Part shown: piece after piece, positions 35,326-43,478 of the stretch | Layout of the letters: each line of letters opens with the position of its first letter | How positions within the stretch are numbered: the stretch's first letter is position 1 | DNA from: an uncultured Bacilli bacterium | GTDB lineage: Bacteria > Bacillota_I > Bacilli_A > RF39 > UBA660 | Direction: 5' to 3' | DNA length: 64,000 nt | Assembly: GCA_934168005.1 (NCBI GenBank) | Contig: CAKPMN010000001.1 | Coordinates: 67,840 to 131,839 of the forward strand | Notes under the pieces: generated by a model | Told to the model about the DNA's origin: nothing | The model's database searches: none | Seen by the model: the letters and a program-made list of their open reading frames with translations, nothing else | Position numbers and translations under genes: made by a program

Positions 35326-36309
35326 ATGAAAAAGATTAAAAAATTTTTTAAAGAATATTGGGTACTTATAGTGTTTTTTATTTTTAATTTAGTATTTTTT
35401 TATTTACCAATTCCTTATACTGTAAGTGGAATAGGTGGATTAATACCTATAGAAGATAGATTTTCAATTGATGATAAAAATATAAGTAATTATTATATGG
35501 CTTATGTTACATCATTAAAAGGTACACCAGCGACTGTTTTATATGGACTATTAAATAAAAATTATGAAGTTGAAAAGATGAGTTTAAAAGAAATAGATGA
35601 TGATAATTTATATAGTCAAGTATTGCTTGATACATCTTCTAATAGTTCTGTTATAAATGCATATAAGAAAGCTGGAAAAGAAATTAGTATCGATAAAGCT
35701 TATTTTGAAGTACTTGGTTTTGAAAATAATTCTAATAATTTAAAAGTTATGGATAAAATAATAGGCATTGAGGGTAAAAAATTTAAAACAGAAGAAGAAG
35801 TATATAGTGCATTTGATACTATTTTAAGCGAAAAAGAAGTAGGAGATAAAGTTAATTTAACTGTAGAACGTGATAATAAAAATGTAGATGCTTGGGCAAC
35901 AATTGTTTTAATTGATGATGAAAAAAAACTTGGTCTTTCAGGATTTGTTTCTAGTGATATTAGTGTATCACCATCAATCAAATTTAATTTTGATAAGCAT
36001 GAATCTGGCCCATCTGGGGGATTTATGATGTCTCTTGCTATATATGATTTATTAGTTGAAGATGATATTGCTCATGGCCTTAAAATAGCTGGGACTGGTA
36101 CTATTGATGCGGATGGTAATGTTGGAGTGATAGGTGGTGTATCACATAAGATTAGAGGCGCAAAAAAAGAAGACATTGATATCTTCTTTGTACCTGATGA
36201 GAATTATGAAGAGGCAAATAAAGTTTGTAAAAGTGAAGGTTGCGATTTTGATTTAGTTAAAATTAATACTTTTGATGAAGCTTTAGAGTATTTAAAAAAC
36301 TACAATTAG
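35326..36309 (+). CDS. Lon-like PDZ protease, YlbL/SepM type
   Basis: A 327-residue membrane-anchored S16 protease. An N-terminal span (residues about 10-30), a PDZ-like domain around IIGIEGKKFKTEEEVYSA, and a C-terminal Lon proteolytic domain with the catalytic Ser in SGPSGGFMMSL and the Lys in KIRGAKKEDID are visible. SepM cleaves competence pheromone in streptococci; YlbL in Bacillus has a role in SOS recovery, so the substrate here is open. The start is placed at ATG 35326 after AAAGGAAAA, because the longer frame from 35293 has no ribosome site. It is divergent from ylbJ. Confidence 0.9.
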   Translation: MKKIKKFFKEYWVLIVFFIFNLVFFYLPIPYTVSGIGGLIPIEDRFSIDDKNISNYYMAYVTSLKGTPATVLYGLLNKNYEVEKMSLKEIDDDNLYSQVLLDTSSNSSVINAYKKAGKEISIDKAYFEVLGFENNSNNLKVMDKIIGIEGKKFKTEEEVYSAFDTILSEKEVGDKVNLTVERDNKNVDAWATIVLIDDEKKLGLSGFVSSDISVSPSIKFNFDKHESGPSGGFMMSLAIYDLLVEDDIAHGLKIAGTGTIDADGNVGVIGGVSHKIRGAKKEDIDIFFVPDENYEEANKVCKSEGCDFDLVKINTFDEALEYLKNYN

Positions 36310-36319
36310 TAGTTTTTTT
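36295..36319. terminator. Terminator between convergent genes
   Basis: AAAAAACTAC/GTAGTTTTTTT stem with a five-base loop and T runs on either strand. Confidence 0.8.
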
Positions 36320-37247
36320 ATTTTGCTTCTAAATATACATTTGTGTCGTAGTTGTGCTGCTCATTATCTAAATTTTTTAGAGCTGTTGTGTTAATTAGAA
36401 AGAATTTATGTGTTAAAACATCCTTTCTTTCATTGTTATTATCTATTACTACTGGATCGTCCCAAGTTAGATCTAAATGTTTCCATTCATTATTTATATA
36501 AACTAAGTTCCAGATGTGATTAACTGATGATATTCTGTAGTTATTTATACCCATTTTTTCTAAGAATAATGCCATTGCATCTGTATATCCTCCACATAGG
36601 GCAATACCATTTAATAAAGGTCCATATGCCATATTACTTTTATATAGGTATTTATTTTGATTTAATGGATCTTTTTCTTTTTCTTGATCATATTTAGTAT
36701 TATTTATTATGTAGTCGTGGACTTTTTTAATTTTTTCATAGTCACTCATATTTTGGTTTATTATTTTATCATAAATAGTATTTACTTCTTTATCGATGGC
36801 AAGTATATCAGATGTTGTATATAAATGTTCTATATTAACTGTAACTTTACCAAAGTTATTAATACTTAATGTTATTGAAGAATATGTATTATATGGATGA
36901 ACAAAGTTGTTGATATTTCCTAAAATGGAGTTATCTTTAGCAATTTCATTTATATCTTTATTGCAGTCTTTGTATGAATCATCACAGTAGAATGAAAATT
37001 CTGTCCAACCTGAATTTATTATTGTATATAAAATATTTAATACTTCTTCTTTATTTTTTGGAGAAAAATCAGTAGTATTTTGAACATATTTATAATCTTC
37101 ATCTTTTTTATATGATATAACTTCTGGAATATTTATCTCTTTTTTGAATATGAAATTTTTATATAGATAGGTGGCAATTGGTTTTCTATAATATATGATT
37201 AAAGCACAAGTTATAACTGTTATAATGCTACCTAAGAATTTTTTCAT
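36318..37247 (-). CDS. Membrane-anchored transglutaminase-like protein
   Basis: A 309-residue protein with an N-terminal membrane span (residues about 5-25) and a C-terminal transglutaminase-like (Cys-protease fold) domain. The Cys is in ALCGGYTDAMALFL, the His in SVNHIWNLVYINNEW and the Asp in HLDLTWDDP, so the catalytic triad appears complete. The preceding region includes DYEKIKKVHDYIINNTKYD, typical of the family. Such proteins may act as proteases or cross-linking enzymes at the cell surface, perhaps on wall or spore proteins. GGTGATAAT precedes the ATG. Confidence 0.87.
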   Translation of the reverse strand: MKKFLGSIITVITCALIIYYRKPIATYLYKNFIFKKEINIPEVISYKKDEDYKYVQNTTDFSPKNKEEVLNILYTIINSGWTEFSFYCDDSYKDCNKDINEIAKDNSILGNINNFVHPYNTYSSITLSINNFGKVTVNIEHLYTTSDILAIDKEVNTIYDKIINQNMSDYEKIKKVHDYIINNTKYDQEKEKDPLNQNKYLYKSNMAYGPLLNGIALCGGYTDAMALFLEKMGINNYRISSVNHIWNLVYINNEWKHLDLTWDDPVVIDNNNERKDVLTHKFFLINTTALKNLDNEQHNYDTNVYLEAK

Positions 37248-37276
37248 ATTATCACCATTCTCATTATATCAAAATA

Positions 37277-37306
37277 AGATAAAAAAAAGAAGTAAAAAAT
37301 TACTTC
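37277..37306 (-). terminator. Intrinsic terminator after rpsT
   Basis: Read leftward, GAAGTAA and TTACTTC form a stem followed by a run of eight T; it overlaps the last codons of rpsT. Confidence 0.8.
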
Positions 37307-37563
37307 ATTTCGTTTACTTTTTTAGTAAGTCTTGATTTATTACGAGCAACATAGTTACTTGTTACAACTTTAGCTGTTAAGGCTTTGTCTAAACGTTTTA
37401 ATACTATGTTTAAGTTTTCTTTAGCTTCATCAATATTCTTTTGAGCTATTGATTTTTCTAATTTTTTTACAGCTGTTTTTAAACTTGCTTTGTATTCATT
37501 ATTGATTTTGCTTTTCTTTTCTTGAACTAATACTGCTTTTTTAGCGTTTTTAATATTTGGCAT
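37300..37563 (-). CDS. rpsT: 30S ribosomal protein S20
   Basis: An 87-residue, Lys/Ala-rich helical protein matching S20 (PNIKNAKKAVLVQEKKSKIN at the start, NYVARNKSRLTKKVN at the end). The gene is divergent from gpr, the same rpsT-gpr arrangement as in Bacillus. AGGTGAGAT precedes the ATG. Confidence 0.96.
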   Translation of the reverse strand: MPNIKNAKKAVLVQEKKSKINNEYKASLKTAVKKLEKSIAQKNIDEAKENLNIVLKRLDKALTAKVVTSNYVARNKSRLTKKVNEMK

Positions 37564-37665
37564 TATCTCACCTCCAAGTCACTTGCTTTTAATATTTTAA
37601 CAAATTTTTCTAAGAAATGCAAATAAAAGTTCTACTTTTGGCAAAAAATAGTAATGGTGATAATC

Positions 37666-38652
37666 TTGAGAGAAATTGATTTAAAAAGATATGAAATAAG
37701 AACTGACTTAGTCGATGATATAACAAAGTTAGATGGAGATACTTATGATAAGAATGGAATAAGTATAAATAAATATGAAATAGATGATGATACTTCATCT
37801 AAAATAGGAAAAAAGAAAGGAAAATATATTACTATTTCATTTGAAGATGTTACTGATTCTGATAATTATTTAAACTTAAAAAATGTCTTAAAAGATGAAC
37901 TAACACCTTTTTTTAAGAATATTGATAAAATTTTATTTATAGGACTTGGTAATAGAAATTCAACTCCTGATTCATTGGGACCAAAGGTGTGCGATGATAT
38001 ACTAGTTACAGCGTATTTAACTGATTTTGGTCCATTAGAAGAAGGATTTAAAAATACAGCGATATTTACACCAGGTGTTACTGGAAATAATGGTATTGAA
38101 ACAAATAAACTCATTAAGAGTGTAGTTTCGATATATAATCCTTCTTTAGTTGTTTTAATTGATGCTTTAGCTACTAGTTCTATGAGTCGTGTTTGTAAGA
38201 CTATTCAAATTACTGATACTGGAATAAATCCTGGATCTGGCGTGTTAAATAGTAGGGGTGAGGTTAGTTTTGATACTTTGAATGTTCCAGTTTTAGCTAT
38301 TGGTATACCAACTGTTGTTGATGCGGTTAGTGTTGTAAGCGATACTTTAACTTTTTTAGAAAAAAAATATTCTTTTCAAAAGAAGTTTATGCAAGAGAAA
38401 AAAAGCTTATTTGTGCCTAGTTTTAATATTAATTATTTAAAAGAAAATATTACGGATACAGATACTAGTGAATTGTTGGGACTTGTTGGTAGTCTTAATA
38501 GTTATGAGAGAAATCAGCTTTTTTATGAAGTTTTAAATCCTATTGGTTATAATTTAATGGTTACACCAAAAGAAATAGATTTTGTTATTGAAAAGTTATC
38601 TTGTTTAATTTCTTCTAGTTTAAATGAGGTTGTACATAAAAGATTAGCATAA
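37666..38652 (+). CDS. gpr: Germination protease Gpr (spore protease)
   Basis: Gpr degrades small acid-soluble spore proteins during germination. The 328-residue protein has KRYEIRTDLVDD at the N-terminus, where the zymogen propeptide is normally removed, and GLGNRNSTPDSLGPKV, TPGVTGNNGIET and DALATSSMSRV as the family core motifs. The start is set at TTG 37666, five bases after GGTGA; the ATG at 37654 lies within that site. Expression is normally by SigF/SigG, fitting the sigG gene in the window, but I see no clear promoter match. spoIIM follows about 200 bases on. Confidence 0.93.
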   Translation: MREIDLKRYEIRTDLVDDITKLDGDTYDKNGISINKYEIDDDTSSKIGKKKGKYITISFEDVTDSDNYLNLKNVLKDELTPFFKNIDKILFIGLGNRNSTPDSLGPKVCDDILVTAYLTDFGPLEEGFKNTAIFTPGVTGNNGIETNKLIKSVVSIYNPSLVVLIDALATSSMSRVCKTIQITDTGINPGSGVLNSRGEVSFDTLNVPVLAIGIPTVVDAVSVVSDTLTFLEKKYSFQKKFMQEKKSLFVPSFNINYLKENITDTDTSELLGLVGSLNSYERNQLFYEVLNPIGYNLMVTPKEIDFVIEKLSCLISSSLNEVVHKRLA

Positions 38653-38677
38653 AAAAAACAAGTTTACTTGTTTTTAA
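38652..38677 (+). terminator. Intrinsic terminator after gpr
   Basis: AAAACAAG/CTTGTTTTT stem with a TTTA loop. Confidence 0.75.
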
Positions 38678-38778
38678 TTAAATAAGGCTGCAATATATGT
38701 GATTATTACTACTATTAATAATATAATTGCACAAACTTGTTGAAAGTTTAAATGAAACTTTTTCTTTTTCTTTGACAT
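38674..38778 (-). CDS. Small membrane peptide, 34 aa (DUF4044-like)
   Basis: A short open frame on the minus strand begins MSKKKKKFHLNFQQV and continues with the membrane segment CAIILLIVVIITYIAALFN, ending directly. GAGGTG sits seven bases before the ATG on that strand, a strong ribosome site for so small a frame. A Lys-rich N-terminus followed by one membrane helix is the layout of the small DUF4044-type membrane proteins of Bacillota. It lies between gpr and spoIIM, on the opposite strand. No other long frame competes here. Confidence 0.6.
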   Translation of the reverse strand: MSKKKKKFHLNFQQVCAIILLIVVIITYIAALFN

Positions 38779-38865
38779 ATAAACACCTCGTATTAATTAT
38801 ACAATATTTTGCCATTTTTGTGAATAATTTACTTTTTGGTTAATATGATTAATTAGAGGTGAATT

Positions 38866-39489
38866 ATGAAACAAATTCGAAATAGTATTCGTATTAAAAT
38901 TAGAAAAAATAAAACAAGCTTATTATTTTTTTTAGGACTAGCCTTAATTGGAGTATTAGCTGGAAGTTTATTCTTTTTAACCTTAAGAGATAGTGATCAA
39001 ATTCTTGTAAAAGACTATATTGAATCTTTTGTTAATACTATAAGAGATTCAAAATTGCTTTATCTTGATACACTAAAAAACGCTTGTTTTAGTAATGTGA
39101 TTTATTCTTTTTTAATATTTGTTTTGGGTATTTCTGTAATTGGAATTCCAATAATAGTATTATGTCATTTTATTAAAAGCTTTATAATAGGTTTTTCTTT
39201 ATCTATTTTTATTTATACATATGGTTTTAAAGGAATATTATTCAGTTTAATATATTTTATTCCTAATTTCTTTTATTTAATTGTTTATACTGTATTATGT
39301 TTATTCGCAATTAAAATATCTATATTACTTAATTCACTTATATTTTCTAAAAATAAAGTTGATATTAAAAATATTTCTAGTAAATATGTGACTTATTATG
39401 CATTAGTTCTTATATTTATTCTTTTTAATTCTTTAATTGAAACATTTTTAGTTCCTTTTATTTTAAAAAAGTTATTGTTTGTGCTATAA
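38866..39489 (+). CDS. spoIIM: Stage II sporulation protein M
   Basis: A 207-residue membrane protein with five or six spans, the SpoIIM part of the DMP peptidoglycan-remodelling machine that drives forespore engulfment. It starts [19 protein letters not shown] and includes [20 protein letters not shown] and [19 protein letters not shown], which match the SpoIIM/DUF95 pattern. GAGGTGAATT precedes the ATG. It is followed within 20 bases by mnmA on the same strand. Confidence 0.87.
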   Translation: MKQIRNSIRIKIRKNKTSLLFFLGLALIGVLAGSLFFLTLRDSDQILVKDYIESFVNTIRDSKLLYLDTLKNACFSNVIYSFLIFVLGISVIGIPIIVLCHFIKSFIIGFSLSIFIYTYGFKGILFSLIYFIPNFFYLIVYTVLCLFAIKISILLNSLIFSKNKVDIKNISSKYVTYYALVLIFILFNSLIETFLVPFILKKLLFVL

Positions 39490-39506
39490 TACTAGCAGGT
39501 GATTTT

Positions 39507-40607
39507 ATGAAGACTGTTGTAGTTGGTATTTCAGGTGGTGTAGATAGTAGTGTATCTGCTTATTTACTTAAAAAACAAGGATACAATGTGATTGGTTTAT
39601 TTATGAGAAACTGGGATAGCAATATAAATAATGATATATCTGGAAATCCTACATTAAATAATTCAATATGTCCTCAAGAACAAGATTATAATGATGCTTT
39701 AAGTGTATGCAAAAAACTAGATATTCCACTTAAACGTATTGATTTTATTAAAGAATATTGGGATTATGTATTTACTTACTTTTTGGATGAATTAAAAAGA
39801 GGAAGAACTCCTAATCCAGATATTATGTGCAATAAATATATTAAATTTGATATGTTTGCAAAATATGCCAAAAAATTAGGTGCTGACTTTATAGCAACAG
39901 GACATTTTGCTAGGATCAAAGATGGCAAACTTTTAAGAGGTATTGATAGTAATAAAGATCAAACTTACTTTTTATCTCAAGTTAGTCGTGAACAATTAGA
40001 AAATGTTTTATTTCCAATTGGAGAATTAACTAAAGCTGAAATAAGAGAAATTGCTTCATCTTTAGGACTTATTACAGCTTCTAAAAAAGATTCAACAGGT
40101 ATATGTTTTATAGGAGAAAGAAATTTTAAAGAGTTTTTAAAAAATTACTTACCTAATATTCCTGGTGATATTATTGATATTGAGACAAAAGAATGCTTAG
40201 GAAAACATATTGGACTTATGTATTATACAATAGGTCAAAGAAAAGGCTTAGATATAGGTGGAGATTCTAGCAAAATATTTGTAGTTGGTAAAGATATAGA
40301 AAAAAATATTTTATATGTTTGTCATGGCGAAGATAATGAATATTTATATTCTGATTCTTGCATTATAGAAGATGTTAATTTACTTCGCGATTCAATAGAA
40401 GGGGATTACACTGCTAAGTTTAGATATAGAGCTAACGATATTCCTGTTCATATAAAAAAAATAGATGATAATTACTTGGTGACATATGATAAAGCTAAAT
40501 CTGTAACACCTGGTCAAGCTTGTGTTATATATGATGGTGAAGAATGTATAGGTGGCGGTATTATAAAAGAAGTGCGGAAAAACGATTCTAAACTTTGGTA
40601 TTTATAA
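39507..40607 (+). CDS. mnmA: tRNA-specific 2-thiouridylase MnmA
   Basis: MnmA makes 2-thiouridine at position 34 of tRNA-Lys, -Glu and -Gln. The 366-residue protein has the PP-loop [16 protein letters not shown], the first catalytic Cys in [12 protein letters not shown] and the second in [21 protein letters not shown]-type and SQVSREQL motifs are in place. It neighbours spoIIM with an 18-base gap, so they may share a transcript. AGCAGGTGATTTT precedes the ATG. Confidence 0.96.
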   Translation: MKTVVVGISGGVDSSVSAYLLKKQGYNVIGLFMRNWDSNINNDISGNPTLNNSICPQEQDYNDALSVCKKLDIPLKRIDFIKEYWDYVFTYFLDELKRGRTPNPDIMCNKYIKFDMFAKYAKKLGADFIATGHFARIKDGKLLRGIDSNKDQTYFLSQVSREQLENVLFPIGELTKAEIREIASSLGLITASKKDSTGICFIGERNFKEFLKNYLPNIPGDIIDIETKECLGKHIGLMYYTIGQRKGLDIGGDSSKIFVVGKDIEKNILYVCHGEDNEYLYSDSCIIEDVNLLRDSIEGDYTAKFRYRANDIPVHIKKIDDNYLVTYDKAKSVTPGQACVIYDGEECIGGGIIKEVRKNDSKLWYL

Positions 40608-40640
40608 AATATTTTCTTAAAATAGAAAATATTTTTGTTT
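40606..40640 (+). terminator. Intrinsic terminator after mnmA
   Basis: AAAATATTTTC pairs with GAAAATATTTT around an eight-base loop, then a short T run. Confidence 0.65.
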
Positions 40641-40655
40641 ACAGCTACTTTACGC

Positions 40656-40683
40656 TTGACAAGTCGTAGGGGAGTGGTAAAAT
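40656..40683 (+). promoter_or_regulatory. Sigma-A promoter for the XRE-type gene
   Basis: TTGACA (40656-40661) and TAAAAT (40678-40683) are separated by 16 bases, just upstream of the AGGAGGAG of the gene at 40705. Confidence 0.7.
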
Positions 40684-40704
40684 GATAATAGGAGGAGAAC
40701 ACAA

Positions 40705-41490
40705 ATGGAAAAACTTAACGATATTTTACACGAACTTGGTATCTCCAAAGTTAAATTAGCAAAATATTTAGGAGTATCTAGACAAATGATTTATAATTAT
40801 TTAGAACTAGATGACTTAAATAAATGGCCAAAAGATAAAAAAGTCTTATTATTAAATTTACTTGGTATTAAATCTGCTGAAGAAATTGAAAATATTAAGG
40901 TAGATACTGATTATATTATGAAAGTTGAAACAAATATTAATACTTTGTTTCAGGAAACTGAAAAAAAAGAAGTTGTTGTATCTAATGATGATATTTATGG
41001 TAATTTAACTGGTAAAAAGAAAGAAGTTTTAAATAATATTATTGATTTAATTAAAGAAGATTTAGAGGATGATAGAAGCGATGTAGCTTATAATAAATAC
41101 TTATATTTATATTATTTTTTACAAGCTATGGGTACTAGTAAGGAATTAAAATATATTTTAGGATATGTTGCGAAATCTACTGGTAATGTAAAACCTTTGG
41201 ATTTTATATTTAATGAAGAAGAACAATTTGTATTTGAAAGTATTATGTTTACAGCTATGACTTTATATAGTAATAGTGGGGGAGTTAGCAAAAATAAATT
41301 AGCTGAATCTCACAAACGTTTTGTTGAAATGATTGATCATAAAATGGAAGAAAAATTAAGCCGTACAATGGAACTTAATTCTCTTAAACAAAAAGCTTTG
41401 AAAGAACTTGGTTATACTGCTATAACTGAAGAAAATGCAGCTGAAGTATTTGCTAAGATAACTGAGATTGAAGCACGTAATGTAGCATAG
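40705..41490 (+). CDS. Helix-turn-helix (XRE-like) protein, 261 aa
   Basis: The first 55 residues read as a helix-turn-helix (ISKVKLAKYLGVSRQMIYNY) with VSRQMIYN as the recognition helix. The remaining 200 residues are helical and charged, without signal peptide or membrane span, and I do not recognise them. It could be a transcriptional regulator with a ligand- or partner-binding C-terminus. The gene has a good sigma-A promoter, an AGGAGGAG ribosome site and a terminator, so it is monocistronic and probably well expressed. It stands next to the AT-rich gene-free tract. Confidence 0.75.
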   Translation: MEKLNDILHELGISKVKLAKYLGVSRQMIYNYLELDDLNKWPKDKKVLLLNLLGIKSAEEIENIKVDTDYIMKVETNINTLFQETEKKEVVVSNDDIYGNLTGKKKEVLNNIIDLIKEDLEDDRSDVAYNKYLYLYYFLQAMGTSKELKYILGYVAKSTGNVKPLDFIFNEEEQFVFESIMFTAMTLYSNSGGVSKNKLAESHKRFVEMIDHKMEEKLSRTMELNSLKQKALKELGYTAITEENAAEVFAKITEIEARNVA

Positions 41491-41491
41491 T

Positions 41492-41520
41492 AAAAAAATA
41501 GGGAAAGTCCCCTTTTTTCT
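41492..41520 (+). terminator. Intrinsic terminator after the XRE-like gene
   Basis: AAAAAATAGGG and CCCTTTTTT form a stem with one internal mismatch, followed by TTTT. Confidence 0.65.
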
Positions 41521-41938
41521 TTTAATTTTTTATATTGTAACATTAATTATCTATTTATCGTTAATTCTAAGCGTTTTAATTTTTAATAGATGGATAGTTA
41601 TTCATTAAAGTTATTTAAAATGAACCATAGAATAAGCAATACTGTAATTTATGACATAAATTAATAATTATTTTAATTATAATATGATAATCTAAATAAT
41701 TAATTTATATAAAATATTAAATAATAAAGTAATAATATTTTCGTATTCATTCAGTCTATATAATATTATTTAGTATGGTATTATATACTATATATAGATA
41801 ATTAAAATATAATATAAATAATGCTAAATACAGTTATATTATCAATAAGTTTTTAAAATTTATAATAAACCTATAATATATATTATGTTAACTGATATAA
41901 TATATTTGAAAAAAATTAAAAAAATAAATAAAAAAGTA
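41521..41938 (+). other. Very AT-rich tract without genes
   Basis: About 420 bases with only scattered G or C, rich in TAATAT and ATATAA runs. I see no open frame with a ribosome site, no tRNA and no clear repeat unit. It may be a decayed remnant or structural DNA. The features that follow (promoter, hairpin, small gene) begin right at its 3' end. Confidence 0.6.
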
Positions 41939-41967
41939 TTGTCAAAATAAAATACTGATAGTATAAT
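41939..41967 (+). promoter_or_regulatory. Strong sigma-A promoter
   Basis: TTGTCA (41939-41944), a 17-base spacer and a perfect TATAAT (41962-41967). The transcript would start near 41974. Confidence 0.75.
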
Positions 41968-41973
41968 CATATG

Positions 41974-42037
41974 TAGTGGAAGTAATTAATCCACTGTTTG
42001 AAAAGAGTTCATCCGCCGCGAACTCTTTTCTTTTTTG
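41974..42037 (+). ncRNA. Short transcript with terminator: small RNA or attenuated leader
   Basis: Downstream of the strong promoter, AGTGG (41975-41979) pairs with CCACT (41991-41995), and GAGTTC (42005-42010) pairs with GAACTC (42020-42025), extended by AAAA/TTTT, with the GC-rich loop ATCCGCCGC. A T-rich run ends it at about 42036. Transcription from the promoter would therefore give a molecule of about 64 nt unless it reads through. It could be a stand-alone small RNA or an attenuator controlling the Cys-rich small gene that begins 45 bases later. The GC-rich loop stands out against the AT-rich surroundings. Confidence 0.5.
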
Positions 42038-42081
42038 TATATTAATTATTATTTTGGTTATATTATTACTGGGTGATCAAA

Positions 42082-42231
42082 ATGAAAAAAGATAAAAGAG
42101 ATTCAAAAAGAATAAATAATAGTTCTAAATCTTGTAAATCTTGCAAAGCATGTAAGAATTGTTCAAACTCTTCAAATGAAATAGGTTTTGAAGATAATAG
42201 TAATTCTTCTTCAAGTAAAGATATGAGATAA
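42082..42231 (+). CDS. Cys-rich small protein, 49 aa
   Basis: A short frame with a good ribosome site (GGGTGAT, four bases before ATG). The protein is hydrophilic: a Lys/Arg/Asp-rich N-terminus, then CKSCKACKNC, four cysteines at exact three-residue spacing, then a Ser/Asn-rich C-terminus. Such CxxCxxCxxC spacing suggests metal or cluster binding. No known family is recognised. It is downstream of the strong promoter and hairpin at 41939-42037, converges on the ZIP metal transporter gene and has its own terminator. Translation is plausible but unproven. Confidence 0.5.
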   Translation: MKKDKRDSKRINNSSKSCKSCKACKNCSNSSNEIGFEDNSNSSSSKDMR

Positions 42232-42236
42232 CCCAA

Positions 42237-42264
42237 CTAGAAGGATAAATATCCTTCTTTTTTA
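42237..42264 (+). terminator. Intrinsic terminator after the Cys-rich gene
   Basis: AGAAGGAT/ATCCTTCT stem with a four-base loop and a T run on the + strand. Confidence 0.75.
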
Positions 42265-43002
42265 TAGAAAAATATGGCTTATAAACATAAATAAAAATCC
42301 TATTATAAAATATATTATAGTTTTAGATTTTAAATTATAATTTAATGATTCTGGTATTAATTCTTTTATACTAATAGAAATCATTATACCTGCAATCATA
42401 CTATATAAAAATCCCATAAATAAATCGTTTTCTAGCCCACCTAAAAATAAAAAAGATATTATTGCCCCTACTACCTCTGAAAAGCCTGATATGAATGTAT
42501 ATAATAAAGCTTTTTTCTTACTCCCTGTTGCATAATATATTGGAATTGATATAGATATACCTTCTGGTATATTATGAAGAGCTATTGCGATTGTAAGTTT
42601 TAATCCTAGGCTAAAATCGTTTTTGCATGAAATATATGTTGCTATACCTTCTGGTATATTGTGCAAGATTATAGCTAACATGGAAATAATTCCAACTTTA
42701 TATAGAGTTGATGAATTATCTTTTTTTTCTATCTTTTTTTCAATAAAATTTGAAAGTAGTACACCAACATTAATTCCTATTAAACATAGGCAAATTGTGG
42801 CTGTAAATGGGCAATACTCCCCTATTTTATTTATTGATGATGGTATTAAGTCTGTAAATGACACAGTAATCATAACACCTGCTGCAAAAGCAAGCGATGA
42901 TGTAAGTAATTTATCCTCTTTTGCTTTAATAAAAATTAATATTGATCCCAGTAATGTTGAAATTCCTGCTAACGTAGTCATTAAGAAAGGTAAAGTTATC
43001 AT
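42262..43002 (-). CDS. ZIP family divalent metal transporter (ZupT-like)
   Basis: A 246-residue membrane protein with about eight spans. Two HNIPEGI motifs (AIILHNIPEGIATYIS and IALHNIPEGISISIP) in transmembrane helices IV and V form the metal-binding site, as in ZupT/GufA transporters for zinc and other divalent metals. Substrate choice cannot be read. It converges on the Cys-rich small gene. AGGGG precedes the ATG. Confidence 0.9.
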   Translation of the reverse strand: MITLPFLMTTLAGISTLLGSILIFIKAKEDKLLTSSLAFAAGVMITVSFTDLIPSSINKIGEYCPFTATICLCLIGINVGVLLSNFIEKKIEKKDNSSTLYKVGIISMLAIILHNIPEGIATYISCKNDFSLGLKLTIAIALHNIPEGISISIPIYYATGSKKKALLYTFISGFSEVVGAIISFLFLGGLENDLFMGFLYSMIAGIMISISIKELIPESLNYNLKSKTIIYFIIGFLFMFISHIFL

Positions 43003-43049
43003 ATATATCCCCTAGTTAATAATATGCTTGTTTAATTATTTATATTAAA

Positions 43050-43076
43050 ATAAAAAAGTGTTTTATAACACTTTTA
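43050..43076 (-). terminator. Intrinsic terminator after the HPt gene
   Basis: Read leftward, AAAAGTGTT/AACACTTTT with a four-base loop and a run of six T. Confidence 0.8.
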
Positions 43077-43430
43077 ATTACCTAAGTATTTTTTACATAC
43101 ATCGTTTATTCTATTTGCTTCTTCGATTAATTCATTAAAATGTTTTTTGATGTATTCAATATTATTTTCTTTTCCTTTTAGTTCATGGTCATATGCTAAT
43201 TCAATTAACTTAGTAAAACCTAAATATTTAGAATCACTTTTCATTGCATGAGCTAAAATAGCGTAATTTTCACAGTCTTCTGCTTCTAGGTATTTTTTTA
43301 AATCAGGAATACGTGTTTCTTGTTCTGTTAAAAAATCTTGCATTGTTTCATTATACATATCAATATCTCCTAATATTTCAAGAGATGCATCTACATTTAT
43401 TCCATTTTCTTTTAAATATTGTTCTGTCAT
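43074..43430 (-). CDS. Histidine phosphotransfer (HPt) domain protein
   Basis: A 118-residue, all-helical HPt protein. The phosphoacceptor His61 lies in AILAHAMKSDSKYLG, the standard HALKS motif. It is a separate phosphorelay relay module. Two hybrid histidine kinases with their own receiver domains are encoded a few kilobases upstream on the same strand, which makes it a likely relay partner. AGGAGGTAAAAT gives a strong ribosome site before the ATG. Confidence 0.87.
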   Translation of the reverse strand: MTEQYLKENGINVDASLEILGDIDMYNETMQDFLTEQETRIPDLKKYLEAEDCENYAILAHAMKSDSKYLGFTKLIELAYDHELKGKENNIEYIKKHFNELIEEANRINDVCKKYLGN

Positions 43431-43478
43431 ATTTTACCTCCTATATAATTATAACAATTATATACTAAAAATGAAATA

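Noticed and set aside
41521..41938. AT-rich tract as a replication origin
   Set aside because: No DnaA-box cluster or dnaA gene is nearby; AT richness alone is no evidence in this genome.
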